From contig JAFEEH010000001.1 in the NCBI GenBank assembly GCA_018241185.1, positions 1 to 38,197 on the forward strand: a stretch of DNA of 38,197 nt, given 5' to 3'. How positions within the stretch are numbered: position 1 is the stretch's first letter; every line of letters begins with the position of its first letter. The position numbers and the translations under genes were made by a program. The DNA comes from Pseudomonadota bacterium (GTDB lineage: Bacteria; Pseudomonadota; Gammaproteobacteria; Burkholderiales; Burkholderiaceae_C). The notes under the pieces are model-generated. The model saw only the letters and a program-made list of their open reading frames with translations. It ran no database searches and had not been told where the DNA came from. Shown here piece by piece: positions 1 to 8,563 of the stretch.

Positions 1-23
1 AGTGAACTCAGGCCGGTAGACAG

Positions 24-3000
24 TCACGCCACGCCCGTGGACAGCGACCCCGCACCCGTCGACAGGCTGATGATGCCCGTCGGTGTCGAGGTGGACAGCG
101 AGCTCACACCTGTCGACAGGCTGGAGAGCCCTGTCGACAGACTGCTGATGCCCGTGGAGGTGGAGGTCGACAGCGAGCTCAGGCCCGTCGAGAGACTCGA
201 TACTCCCGTGGACAACGAACTCACACCGGTCGACAAGCTGCTCAGGCCCGTGGACGTCGAAGTCGACAACGAGCTCACACCCGTGGACAGACTCGAAACC
301 CCGGTAGACAGCGAGCTCACACCCGTCGACAGGCTGCTGATGCCCGTGGACGTGGAGGTCGACAACGAGCTCACTCCGGTGGACAGGCTGCTGACACCGG
401 TCGACGTGGAGGTCGACAGCGAGCTGAGGCCTGTGGAAAGAGAGCTCACCCCGGTCGACAAGCCGCTGGTGGCGGTCGACAGACTGCTGAGGCCCGTCGA
501 CAGCGAGCTCACTCCGGTAGAGAGGCTGCTGATGCCGGTCGAGGTGGAGGTCGACAGCGAACTCAGACCCGTCGACAGGCTCGAAACCCCGGTGGACAGC
601 GAGCTCACACCCGTGGACAGGCTGGACACGCCCGTCGACAGGCTGCTGATGCCGCTGGACGTGGAGGTCGACAGCGAGCTCAGGCCCGTCGACAAGCTCG
701 ACACACCCGTGGACAGCGAACTCACGCCGGTCGACAGACTGCTCAGGCCGGTCGAGGTGGAGGTCGACAGCGAGCTGACGCCCGTGGACAAGCTCGACAC
801 GCCTGTAGAAAGGCTGCTGATGCCGGTGGAAGTGGAGGTGGACAGCGAACTGACGCCGGTGGACAGGCTGCTGAGGCCCGTCGACAAGCTGGACACGCCC
901 GTGGAAAGCGAACTAACGCCCGTCGACAGGCTGCTCAGACCCGTCGACGTCGAGGTCGACAAGGAGCTCACACCCGTGGACAGGCTGGACACGCCCGTCG
1001 ACAGGCTGCTGATGCCGCTGGACGTGGAGGTCGACAACGAGCTCAGGCCCGTCGACAAGCTCGACACACCGGTGGACAGCGAACTCACGCCGGTCGACAG
1101 GCTGCTCAGGCCGGTCGAGGTGGATGTCGACAGCGAGCTGACGCCCGTGGACAAGCTCGACACACCTGTGGACAGGCTGCTGATGCCGGTGGAAGTGGAG
1201 GTGGACAGCGAACTGACGCCGGTGGACAGGCTGCTGAGGCCCGTCGACAAGCTGGACACGCCCGTGGAAAGCGAACTCACACCCGTCGACAGGCTGGACA
1301 CCCCCGTCGACAGGCTGCTGATGCCGGTGGAAGTGGACGTCGACAGCGAACTCACACCCGTCGACAGACTGGAGAGCCCGGTCGACAGGCTGCTGATGCC
1401 CGTGGACGTCGAAGTCGACAGCGAGCTCAGACCCGTCGACAAGCTCGACACGCCCGTGGACAGCGTACTCACGCCGGTCGACAGGCTGCTCAGGCCGGTC
1501 GAGGTGGAAGTCGACAGCGAGCTGACGCCCGTGGACAAGCTCGACACACCCGTGGACAGGCTGCTCAGGCCCGTCGACGTCGAGGTCGACAGTGAGCTCA
1601 CGCCGGTCGACAGGCTCGACACGCCCGTGGACAAGGAACTCAGGCCGGTCGAGATGTTGCCGACACTGGAAGACAGCGAACTCAACCCCGTAGAAAGGCT
1701 CGACACCCCGGTCGACAAGCTGCTCAGGCCCGTGGAGGTCGAGGTGGAAAGGGAGCTCAGGCCGGTCGAGAGACTGGATACGCCGGTGGACAGGCTCGAC
1801 ACGCCGGTCGACAGGCTGCTGAGACCGGTGGAGGCCGACGTCGACAGCGAGCTCAGCCCGGTCGACAAGCTGGACACGCCGGTGGACAGCGAACTCACGC
1901 CGGTGGAAAGGCTGCTGATGCCGGTCGACAGGCTCGACGCCGTGGTGCTCAGCTGCGCGACGGTCACGCCATCGGTCAGCGCCGAACCGTCGGCCATGTT
2001 CGTGATGCGGCGGTTTGTAGCAGCCGAGCCGCCGCCGATGGAGACCTCCCCACCATTAGCGGTTTGGCCGGTGAGAAAGGCTGCCGCAGTAGGGGCTGCA
2101 GCACCTGTCACGCTACCGGTTCCGAGCGCGACTGCATTGGCATATCGGGCCACAGATTGGGCGCCGATCGCGAGCGAGCCGGCGCCAGCAGCATTGCTGC
2201 GAGCGCCCATCGCCAAGGATTCGACGCCAATCGCGTTGGCCAGAGCGCCGACGGCCACGGCGCCCTTCTGCGTGGCCTGCGCTCCGCTGCCGATACCTAC
2301 AGCGCCGTAGCCAGCTGCCGCAGTGGACACAAAACTGCCATTGAAATACGACCCATCACCGCCATTCAAGTCATCTCCCCCTATCCCGATGGCTCCATAG
2401 CCGGCAGTGGTCACGTCATTGCCGATCGCTACCGACTGATCACCAGCCGCGCTGGCACGTGAACCAAAAGAGAGACCCTGAACACCGCTGGCGGCCGCCT
2501 TCCAGCCGACTGCCACAGCTTGCAAGGCCGACGCCTGCGCCGAGACGCCCAGGGCTAACGACTGCGTACCGAGCGCATTGCTGGACAGCCCAATAGCTAC
2601 GCCTTGGAATTGGGAGGCGTTGGCGTTCTGCCCGATGGCGACCGCGGCGCTGCCAGCCGCCGTCGCGTTGTTACCGAAAGCCGCGCTGTTGGAGCCAGCA
2701 GCATTGGCGCCCGCACCAATGGCTGTCGCAGAAGAGTTGCTCGCCGACGCCCCCGCACCGAAGGCAGACGACGTCGATGCGGTGGCCTTGGCTCCCGTGC
2801 CCATCGCCGTGGCCTGGGACCCACTGGCGACCGAGGCCACACCGACGGCCAGAGCCGATGTGTTGCTGGCGGTTGCCAACCGCCCGAAGGCCATCGCATC
2901 CTGGGCAGACGCGTTGGCCAGTTCGCCCAGCGCTGTCGCGTTGGTGCCCTTGGCAACGGCTTGGTAGCCCAGGGCGTAGGAACTGTTGCCGCTGGCGTTG

Positions 3001-5270
3001 GCCAGGTTGCCGATCGCAATGCCGTTGTCGGCGTTCACACTCGCCTGGGAACCGATCGCGACGTTGTAGCCGGTGGTCGTGGCATTGGAAGAAGCATTCG
3101 CGCCGATGACCACGCTGCGCGTGGCATTCGTCGCCGCAGTCGCACCGCTGCCCATCACGATCGCGTCGGATGCCGCAGCATTCGCGCCCACCCCTTGTGC
3201 AATGCTGCCGCTCCCCCCGGCAACGGCTTGCGGCCCCACCGCAATGCTGTTGGCCCCAACGGCCGCCGAATCCGCCAGCGTCGAATTGGCATGGAAGTAC
3301 TTGACGCCCCCGCCATTGTTGATGGCGTCCAGCGCCTGGTTGGTCGCAAACAGCTGGCTGCCATTGACCGCGTCGGTGCTCGTACCCGAAAGGCGCCCGG
3401 CCGCCACGTTGGTGATGGTGCGCTCGTTGCCGTTCGAGCCCACGCTCACCGTGCCCACCGGTGCAGCACCGGCGAAGGTGTAGGCGTTGCCCTGAAGGGT
3501 GACGCCGGTGGTCGCAACCACGGCGCCCGTGCTGCTGTTGGCGCCCAGCCCTACCGAGTTGTCTGTGCTGGCCGACGAAGAAATGCCGACCGCAACGCTG
3601 TTGTTGCCAGCCGCCCCGCTGAAGTAGCCCAGTGCGACGGCATTCGTACCCGTCGCCGACGAGTTGCCGCCGACCGAAACCCCCGAAGCATTCGTGACCT
3701 TCGAATTGGCGCCCAGCGCAACCCCGGCCGCGGAGCCCGCGGCCACGCTGCTGTTGCGGCCGATCGCGACGGTGCCCAGCGTCCCGCCTCCGCCAAAAGC
3801 ATTCGCGTTCTGGCCGAGAGCGATGTTCCCGGTGGCGCTGGCGTTGGCGCTGTCGCCCATCGCCAGTGCGCTTGCACCGGCGGCCCGCGAGTTGTTGCCC
3901 AGCGCCACGGCGCCCTGGCCGATCGCGTTGTTGATGTTGCCAATCGCCACGGAGCCGTCAGCCGCCGTAGTGCCGGCCGCATTGCCGGCCGCCGTGTTGT
4001 CGGCACCCAGCGTCACCGCACCCGTGCCGTTGGACGTGTTGGGGTCGCCGATCGCGACGGCACCGTTGCCGGTGGCCTTCTGGCCTCGCCCGATCGCTAC
4101 CGCGCCGCCTGCCGCCGTGCTGCTGTTGGCCGTGGTGCCATCGGAGCCGATGGCCACGTTTTGGCCTGTGCTCCCCGCGGTAACTGCATTGCCTATCGCG
4201 ATGGCATTGGCAACCGGGGACAAGGCAGCACGCCCAATCGCGATTGCGTTGGCCGCTGAAGCCAACGCCTGACCTCCAATGGCCAGCGCGTCAGAGCCAG
4301 TGGCTCGTGCGCCTGCAGTGGCATTGCCTCCCAGGGCCAGCGAACCTGCACCAGATGCCACCGTTGCCGTCGCCGCACCGGTGCCGCCAGAGCCAATGGC
4401 CGTGGCATTCGTGTTTGTGGCGCTTGTCAGTGTGCCCATGGCCACAGCGTTCGCAGCGCTCACCTGCGCGCCCGCGCCCAACGCCGTGCCCGCATCTCCT
4501 GTCGTCACCGCAGCACCAGCGCCGATCGCCACACCGCGGGTCGACGCGTTGGCAGTGGTGGCGTTGTACCCAACTGCAATGCCGCCAGTGGTTGCGTCGG
4601 TCGAGGACAATTGATCAGCGGTGGCGCCGTTGCCGATCGCGACGCCACCCCGCCACGCCGTGACGCCTGGCCCGATGCCGACTGATGAGCCCTCCGACGC
4701 CGTGGCGGCACCGCCGATCGCGACACTATCGGTGCCGGTCGCGGCCGCAGCTGCACCGGAGCTGTTGGCGTGGAAATACTTGGAATTGAAGATGTCGCCG
4801 CTGGTGGTCGTGGCCGTGACATTGGCACCTGCGAGCAACTCGGACTGCACGTTGCGGGTGATCCCGTAGATCAGGTTCGAGTTCGTGCTGATCGTCCCAG
4901 GATTGCCGATGGATATCACGGTGCCCGTGCCATCGTTATTGCCGCGGAAGTAGTCACGGACGCCCACACCGCTCCCGCCGCCACGCAACACCAGGTCTTC
5001 GCCGCTGGCGATCGAATCGTTGTTGGCGATGAGGATCAAGCCGTTGTTCGCACCCGGCACGCATTGCTCGCCGGTGCCGCCGCCGCCCGTCGCGAACCCG
5101 TTCGTGCAAGTCAGCGCAAACACCTGCCCCGAAACCATGAACGCCAAGCCGGCCACGGCCACCGCGATGGTGCTCTTGGAGGCCTTCTTGCCCCGTGCAG
5201 TGGTGATTTCGGAGGCAGCGACCCAGGCGCCGAGCGACTCGTTCCAGATGCTGCGGTAACTTCTGTTCAT
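24..5270 (-). CDS. Trimeric autotransporter adhesin (YadA/Hep_Hag family), lacking its membrane anchor
   Basis: This is a surface adhesin of the type Vc family. The 1748 residues begin with an extended signal peptide (ESPR start MNRSYRSIWNESLGAWVAAS, then a hydrophobic segment ending near residue 52). A head of SVAIG-type YadA repeats follows, with KYFHANS motifs near residues 163 and 657. There is one neck around 618-640 (ITNVAAG..DAVNGSQLF) and a second at 1089-1108 (ITNMADGSALTDG). From about residue 1109 to the end the protein is a low-complexity stalk of SSLSTGV heptads. Known relatives end in a four-strand YadA anchor that forms the outer-membrane pore; none is present here. The frame stops at TGA (24-26), yet upstream of base 24 the same frame continues as LSTGLSS, so the stop interrupts the stalk. 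It is a nonsense mutation, decay, or a sequence error at a repeat-limited contig end. No Shine-Dalgarno is visible before ATG 5270. Confidence 0.93.
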   Translation of the reverse strand: MNRSYRSIWNESLGAWVAASEITTARGKKASKSTIAVAVAGLAFMVSGQVFALTCTNGFATGGGGTGEQCVPGANNGLILIANNDSIASGEDLVLRGGGSGVGVRDYFRGNNDGTGTVISIGNPGTISTNSNLIYGITRNVQSELLAGANVTATTTSGDIFNSKYFHANSSGAAAAATGTDSVAIGGAATASEGSSVGIGPGVTAWRGGVAIGNGATADQLSSTDATTGGIAVGYNATTANASTRGVAIGAGAAVTTGDAGTALGAGAQVSAANAVAMGTLTSATNTNATAIGSGGTGAATATVASGAGSLALGGNATAGARATGSDALAIGGQALASAANAIAIGRAALSPVANAIAIGNAVTAGSTGQNVAIGSDGTTANSSTAAGGAVAIGRGQKATGNGAVAIGDPNTSNGTGAVTLGADNTAAGNAAGTTAADGSVAIGNINNAIGQGAVALGNNSRAAGASALAMGDSANASATGNIALGQNANAFGGGGTLGTVAIGRNSSVAAGSAAGVALGANSKVTNASGVSVGGNSSATGTNAVALGYFSGAAGNNSVAVGISSSASTDNSVGLGANSSTGAVVATTGVTLQGNAYTFAGAAPVGTVSVGSNGNERTITNVAAGRLSGTSTDAVNGSQLFATNQALDAINNGGGVKYFHANSTLADSAAVGANSIAVGPQAVAGGSGSIAQGVGANAAASDAIVMGSGATAATNATRSVVIGANASSNATTTGYNVAIGSQASVNADNGIAIGNLANASGNSSYALGYQAVAKGTNATALGELANASAQDAMAFGRLATASNTSALAVGVASVASGSQATAMGTGAKATASTSSAFGAGASASNSSATAIGAGANAAGSNSAAFGNNATAAGSAAVAIGQNANASQFQGVAIGLSSNALGTQSLALGVSAQASALQAVAVGWKAAASGVQGLSFGSRASAAGDQSVAIGNDVTTAGYGAIGIGGDDLNGGDGSYFNGSFVSTAAAGYGAVGIGSGAQATQKGAVAVGALANAIGVESLAMGARSNAAGAGSLAIGAQSVARYANAVALGTGSVTGAAAPTAAAFLTGQTANGGEVSIGGGSAATNRRITNMADGSALTDGVTVAQLSTTASSLSTGISSLSTGVSSLSTGVSSLSTGLSSLSTSASTGLSSLSTGVSSLSTGVSSLSTGLSSLSTSTSTGLSSLSTGVSSLSTGLSSLSSSVGNISTGLSSLSTGVSSLSTGVSSLSTSTSTGLSSLSTGVSSLSTGVSSLSTSTSTGLSSLSTGVSTLSTGVSSLSTGLSSLSTSTSTGISSLSTGLSSLSTGVSSLSTSTSTGISSLSTGVSSLSTGVSSLSTGVSSLSTGLSSLSTGVSSLSTSTSTGISSLSTGVSSLSTGVSSLSTSTSTGLSSLSTGVSSLSTGVSSLSTGLSSLSTSTSSGISSLSTGVSSLSTGVSSLSTSTSTGLSSLSTGVSSLSTGVSSLSTGLSSLSTGVSSLSTSTSTGISSLSTGVSSLSTGVSSLSTSTSTGLSSLSTGVSSLSTGVSSLSTGLSSLSTSTSSGISSLSTGVSSLSTGVSSLSTGVSSLSTGLSSLSTSTSTGISSLSTGVSSLSTGLSSLSTATSGLSTGVSSLSTGLSSLSTSTSTGVSSLSTGVSSLSTSTSTGISSLSTGVSSLSTGVSSLSTGVSSLSTSTSTGLSSLSTGVSSLSTGVSSLSTGLSSLSTSTSTGISSLSTGLSSLSTGVSSLSTSTPTGIISLSTGAGSLSTGVA
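27..1948 (-). repeat. 21-bp tandem repeats encoding the SSLSTGV heptad stalk
   Basis: About 640 codons of near-perfect 7-residue repeats (SSLSTGV/L, interspersed with STSTSTG variants) form the adhesin stalk. Heptad spacing of Leu and Val/Leu suits a parallel trimeric coiled coil. At DNA level the 21-bp units are scrambled by synonymous changes (tcg/agc, ctg/ctc, gtg/gtc), so most neighbouring units differ although their protein is identical. Confidence 0.95.
595..1293 (-). repeat. Higher-order tandem duplication in the stalk, offset 363 bp
   Basis: Bases 595-930 and 958-1293 are near-identical at an offset of 363 bp (121 codons). A further partly matching copy runs from about 1418 to 1560 and is offset 384 bp from the second, that is, one extra heptad. 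This higher-order copy stands out against the 21-bp units, which differ at synonymous sites, and so records a more recent duplication. Confidence 0.8.
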
Positions 5271-5411
5271 GGTGCGTCAGAGAGAGAAAAAAGGAGTGCG
5301 CGACTTGGGCGCGTTACATTTCGTATGCATTGTCGAATGAAGTGTTGCCATTCGTATTGCTTTGCCGGGAACTTTTCGGACGAGACATGGGAAATGCCAC
5401 ACTACGGGGCT

Positions 5412-5897
5412 ATGACCTTCTCATTTGTCAACCATTTCGCAACAGTCGCCCGGCGCACGCGCCGCTGGACGGCATTGGCAGGATGCGCGGCACTGCTGTC
5501 GTTTTCGGGCCATTCGCTTGCCCAGGAAGGCCCGGCGGTCAACTTCCGCAGCATCGTTCCGGCCCCCAATTCCGGCGCATCTGCTGCGGAACTGGGAGCC
5601 GCGACTGGTCAGGGACTGAATCCGCAGTGCGTCAAGCCCGGACGGGAGTGGACCGTGGTCCTCCACGCGCCGGACTCCTACGATGCCACCACAGGGATCT
5701 ACGCCATTTCCGCGACCGTCGGCTTGCTGCCTCGGTCGACCGGTCCGTTGCTGTGGCCCGAAGATGCCTATGCGGTGACGCGAGCAGCGCAAGGGCTGAA
5801 TCCCGACCAGCGCAAACAGATGGCACTGGACACCGTGCGGCAGGCAAGCAGTGCGCTGTGCCGCATCCTCGTCAATCCGCCCCAGGCACCCCGCTGA
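5412..5897 (+). CDS. Small exported protein of unknown function, divergent from the adhesin
   Basis: I do not recognise this 161-residue protein. It starts MTFSFVNHFATVARRTRRW, followed by a hydrophobic stretch and a likely signal peptidase I site after GHSLA (before QEGPAV), so it should be periplasmic or secreted. The mature part has two cysteines (NPQC and SALC) that could form a disulfide. It contains the segments EWTVVLHAPDSYDATTGIY and EDAYAVTRAAQGLNPDQRK. I placed the start at ATG 5412 because it gives the best signal peptide; ATG 5394, in frame, is possible. It is transcribed away from the adhesin across a 141-bp gap, so a role beside the adhesin is an inference from position only. 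Confidence 0.65.
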   Translation: MTFSFVNHFATVARRTRRWTALAGCAALLSFSGHSLAQEGPAVNFRSIVPAPNSGASAAELGAATGQGLNPQCVKPGREWTVVLHAPDSYDATTGIYAISATVGLLPRSTGPLLWPEDAYAVTRAAQGLNPDQRKQMALDTVRQASSALCRILVNPPQAPR

Positions 5898-5975
5898 CGT
5901 GATGCCGACCGGCCACCCGCGCTTGAGAGCTTTGGCACTCAGTGTTCTTGGCTACGCGCTGCCTTGTCAGAGCGA

Positions 5976-7175
5976 ATGTCGCCAGGCGAGCCAGACGTCG
6001 TGAGCGCAACCCCACGGCACTTGCCAGGCGCCATGGCAGGCGCCCAGGCCCTGCGCATCGGCATCACCATCGGCCTGCATCACGAGGCCGAAACGTTGTG
6101 GAACAACGGCATCAAGCAGAACGCCGTGTTCCTGGCCGAGGCCCTGAAGAACTGCCCCAACGTCGCATCGGTGGTGCTGGTCAACACCACCGCCACGCCG
6201 GTCACGCCCGCCCTGCCCTGGGACCAGGCGCGCTGGCCGACGCGCAGCTTCGAGCAGGCCAAGGACAGCGTGGACGTGATGATCGAGTTGGGCGGCCAGA
6301 TCGATGCGGCCCAGACGGACTACCTCAAGCAGCGCGGCGCGCGACTGGTGTCGTACTGCTGCGGCTTCGAGTACGTGCATGCGATGGAGTCGGTACTGTT
6401 CTCCAGGCCGCTGTGGGGGCAGAACCTGTTCGTCAACCAGCGCTACGACGACATCTGGATGGTCCCGCAGGTGGACCACATCAGCCGGCCGTATTTCGAG
6501 GTGCTGAGGCGGCAGCAGGCGCGTGCGGTGCCCTTCGTGTGGAGCCCGGTCTTCCTGGAACAGCGCAGCGCGGCACTGCCCCATGCAGGGCTGTACCAGC
6601 CGCGCGCGGCAGGGGCGCCCAGGCGCCTGTCGGTGATGGAACCGAACATCAACGTGGTCAAGTTCTGCCTCTACCCGATCCTGATCGCGGAAGAGGCGTA
6701 CCGCACGGCGCCGCAGGAGATCGAGCTCCTGCAAGTGACCAACGCACACCGCATCGCGACCGAGAGCATGGAGTTCATCACCCTGATGAACCAGCTCGAC
6801 ATCGTGCGCAACCACAAGGCGGTGTTCCTGGGCCGGCACGACACCCCGACCTTCCTGGCCGAGAACACCGACGCGGTGATCTCCCACCAGTTGGAGAACC
6901 CGCTCAACTACTTCTACCTGGAAGTGTGCTGGCAGGGCTTCCCCCTGATTCACAACGCCCACCTGGTGCCCGAGCTCGGCTACTACTACGCCGGCAACGA
7001 CGTGCAGGCCGGGGCGGCGCGCCTGCGCGAGGCGATCGCCACCCATGACGCGCATGCGGCCGACTATCGCGCCACACAACGCGCCCGCATCGCGCGCTTC
7101 CTGCCCGACCATCCGGCCCTGGTGACGCACTACGGCACGCTGCTGGAGGAACTGGTGCGGCGCCCGGCGCGCTGA
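5976..7175 (+). CDS. DUF2827 family protein, glycosyltransferase-like
   Basis: This protein of about 400 residues matches the Burkholderiales DUF2827 family, with the core beginning LRIGITIGLH and continuing ETLWNNGIKQNAVFLAEAL. The N-terminal half looks like a Rossmann domain. The C-terminal half carries a pattern typical of GT-B donor-binding domains: SHQLENPLNYFYLEVCWQG, then FPLIHNAHLVPELGYYY, then a short D.QAGAARLREAI helix. No signal peptide is seen, so it should act in the cytoplasm. The start is uncertain: TTG 5964, ATG 5976, GTG 6000 and ATG 6033 are all in frame and none has a strong ribosome site; family homology really begins near ATG 6033. It follows the small exported protein by about 80 bp in the same direction. 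Glycosylation of the neighbouring Ser/Thr-rich adhesin is my inference. Confidence 0.8.
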   Translation: MSPGEPDVVSATPRHLPGAMAGAQALRIGITIGLHHEAETLWNNGIKQNAVFLAEALKNCPNVASVVLVNTTATPVTPALPWDQARWPTRSFEQAKDSVDVMIELGGQIDAAQTDYLKQRGARLVSYCCGFEYVHAMESVLFSRPLWGQNLFVNQRYDDIWMVPQVDHISRPYFEVLRRQQARAVPFVWSPVFLEQRSAALPHAGLYQPRAAGAPRRLSVMEPNINVVKFCLYPILIAEEAYRTAPQEIELLQVTNAHRIATESMEFITLMNQLDIVRNHKAVFLGRHDTPTFLAENTDAVISHQLENPLNYFYLEVCWQGFPLIHNAHLVPELGYYYAGNDVQAGAARLREAIATHDAHAADYRATQRARIARFLPDHPALVTHYGTLLEELVRRPAR

Positions 7176-7397
7176 CCTCGTCGCACGATCGGTCGTGCCG
7201 CGCCAGCCGCTTGGCGCAGGGGCAGGCCAGGCTGGTCGCACTGCGGCGTGCGCAGCGGTGTGACGCGCTCCATCTCCGACACGCCGGTCGGCCGTCACGC
7301 ACACGCGGGCGCGGCAACGGGTGACTGACCTAAGTTCGGCAGTGCCTAGGGTGAGGATTCATTCATCCACCCACACCGATCGAGAGGAGTTTCGACC

Positions 7398-7904
7398 ATG
7401 TCCACCGACACCGCAGACCACGCCCGCCTGTGGGAACTGATCAAGGACACCCGCTTCGGCATGTTCACCCATCGGCATGGTGACGACGGCCTGTTGCACA
7501 GCCACCCCCTGACGACGCAGAACCGCTCCGTCGACGAAGACGCCACCCTGTACTTCTTCGTGCCGAAGGATGGCGTGATCGCCCAGCACCTGCCGCACGA
7601 CGACGTGGTGAACGTGGCTTACGCCAACCCGGACGACGACAGCTATGTCTCGGTCGCCGGCCGCGCGGCCCTCGTCGACGACCAGGCGCTGAAGCGGGCG
7701 CTGTTCAACAGCGCGGCGAAGGCCTGGTTTCCGGCCGGCGCGGACGACCCGAACCTCGGGCTCATGGCGGTGCGCATCGAAAGCGCCGAGTTCTGGGATG
7801 TGACGGAAAGCAAGGTGACGCAGTTGCTCAAGATCGCCAAGGCCGCACTGAGCGGCGACGGAAAGCCCCAACTCGGCGAACACAAGAAGGTGGAAGGACC
7901 CTGA
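7398..7904 (+). CDS. General stress protein 26-like, FMN-binding split barrel (pyridoxamine oxidase-like)
   Basis: This 168-residue protein is of the pyridoxamine-5'-phosphate-oxidase-like superfamily, in the group annotated as general stress protein. It begins [19 protein letters not shown]. It then shows the family pattern: a strand with [34 protein letters not shown] (flavin-binding strands) and the C-terminal AEFWDV. Family members bind FMN or F420 and their physiological substrate is mostly unknown. A strong ribosome site (GAGAGGAG) lies 9 nt before the ATG. The gene stands 60 bp upstream of dodecin in the same direction, so two flavin-binding proteins may share a transcript. Confidence 0.88.
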   Translation: MSTDTADHARLWELIKDTRFGMFTHRHGDDGLLHSHPLTTQNRSVDEDATLYFFVPKDGVIAQHLPHDDVVNVAYANPDDDSYVSVAGRAALVDDQALKRALFNSAAKAWFPAGADDPNLGLMAVRIESAEFWDVTESKVTQLLKIAKAALSGDGKPQLGEHKKVEGP

Positions 7905-7966
7905 GCCCGCTTGCGGCACCTCGCGGCGGCTGCCTAAGATCTGCCGTCCACTTCCAGGAGCCCAGC

Positions 7967-8173
7967 ATGAGCCACCACGTCTACAAGATCCTCGAGCTCA
8001 CGGGCTCCTCGCCCACCGGCAGCGACGATGCCGTACAGCGCGCCATCGCCAAGGCCAGCGAGACGGTACGCAATATCCAGTGGTTCGAGGTGGTCGAGAC
8101 CCGCGGCCATGTCAGCGACGGCAAAGTCGCTCACTGGCAGGTCACGCTGAAGGTGGGCTTCACGCTCGAGTGA
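7967..8173 (+). CDS. Dodecin, flavin-storage protein
   Basis: This 68-residue protein matches the dodecin family in length and sequence: [16 protein letters not shown], then [20 protein letters not shown], then [20 protein letters not shown]. Dodecins assemble into hollow dodecamers that stack flavins between paired tryptophans; Trp in NIQWFEV and Gln in [10 protein letters not shown] are the usual flavin-contacting residues. Its role is buffering of free FMN/riboflavin in the cytoplasm. A ribosome site (AGGAG) precedes the ATG. It lies downstream of an FMN-binding stress protein. Confidence 0.95.
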   Translation: MSHHVYKILELTGSSPTGSDDAVQRAIAKASETVRNIQWFEVVETRGHVSDGKVAHWQVTLKVGFTLE

Positions 8174-8202
8174 GCGGGCGGCGCCCGATGCGGTGGCGCC
8201 GA

Positions 8203-8418
8203 TCAGTCGGGCGCCTGGACGACCCGCGCGCTCTCCTCGTCGGCGAGCACGTTGTCGGCGTCCAGTTCGCTGGCCTCGGTGAGGTCCACGCCCGACTCCG
8301 CCAGTTCCTCCTCGGCGGTGTCGTCCTCGTCGACCACTGCAGCGTCGTCGATGGGCAGGTCGTCGTCCTCGGTGTCGAGCGAGGGATCGGAGGCGGGGGC
8401 GCTGGCTTTGGCGGGCAT
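8203..8418 (-). CDS. Small acidic protein of unknown function (71 aa)
   Basis: I do not recognise this protein. It has 71 residues, MPAKASAPASDPSLDTEDDD onward, with more than a third Asp/Glu, no aromatic residues, no cysteine and no membrane segment, so it is probably disordered. A start further upstream is open in frame, but the ATG at 8416-8418 has a good ribosome site (AGGAG, 7 nt spacing) and gives the acidic protein only. It is convergent with dodecin (29-bp gap) and lies downstream of the ZIP transporter on the same strand. Acidic tails of this kind can bind metal or basic proteins, but nothing here shows which. Confidence 0.7.
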   Translation of the reverse strand: MPAKASAPASDPSLDTEDDDLPIDDAAVVDEDDTAEEELAESGVDLTEASELDADNVLADEESARVVQAPD

Positions 8419-8563
8419 GTGAGGCTCCTGGACGATCGAGACGAAGGCCGCAGCACGGCGGCCCCGGCGCAACCCCGATGGTGAACCCGCCGCGTCCCGC
8501 ACGCCACGGCAGCCGAGCGTTCCGTGGGGACATGGCGCCGACACTTGACCGTCGGCACCCGGC

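Noticed and set aside
27-1948. Regularly spaced repeats that might suggest a CRISPR array
   Set aside because: The units are contiguous 21-bp coding repeats without spacers, and no cas gene is present.
37-2310. A 757-codon open frame on the plus strand through the stalk (VDRLLMPVEVEVDSEL-like repeats)
   Set aside because: It is the antisense shadow of the 21-bp repeats; their codons leave no stops in this frame. It has no ribosome site and no family, and its composition follows from the adhesin.
2604-4259. Long plus-strand open frame opposite the adhesin head
   Set aside because: It is Arg/Gly-rich and without motifs, opposite a well-supported coding frame in high-GC DNA.
5412-5500. Lipobox-like LAGC in the signal region of the small exported protein
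   Set aside because: The hydrophobic stretch before the Cys is too short, and a better signal peptidase I site follows after GHSLA.
5930-5960. TGGCAC-containing stretch resembling a sigma54 promoter before the DUF2827 gene
   Set aside because: The TTGC half at the required spacing is missing.
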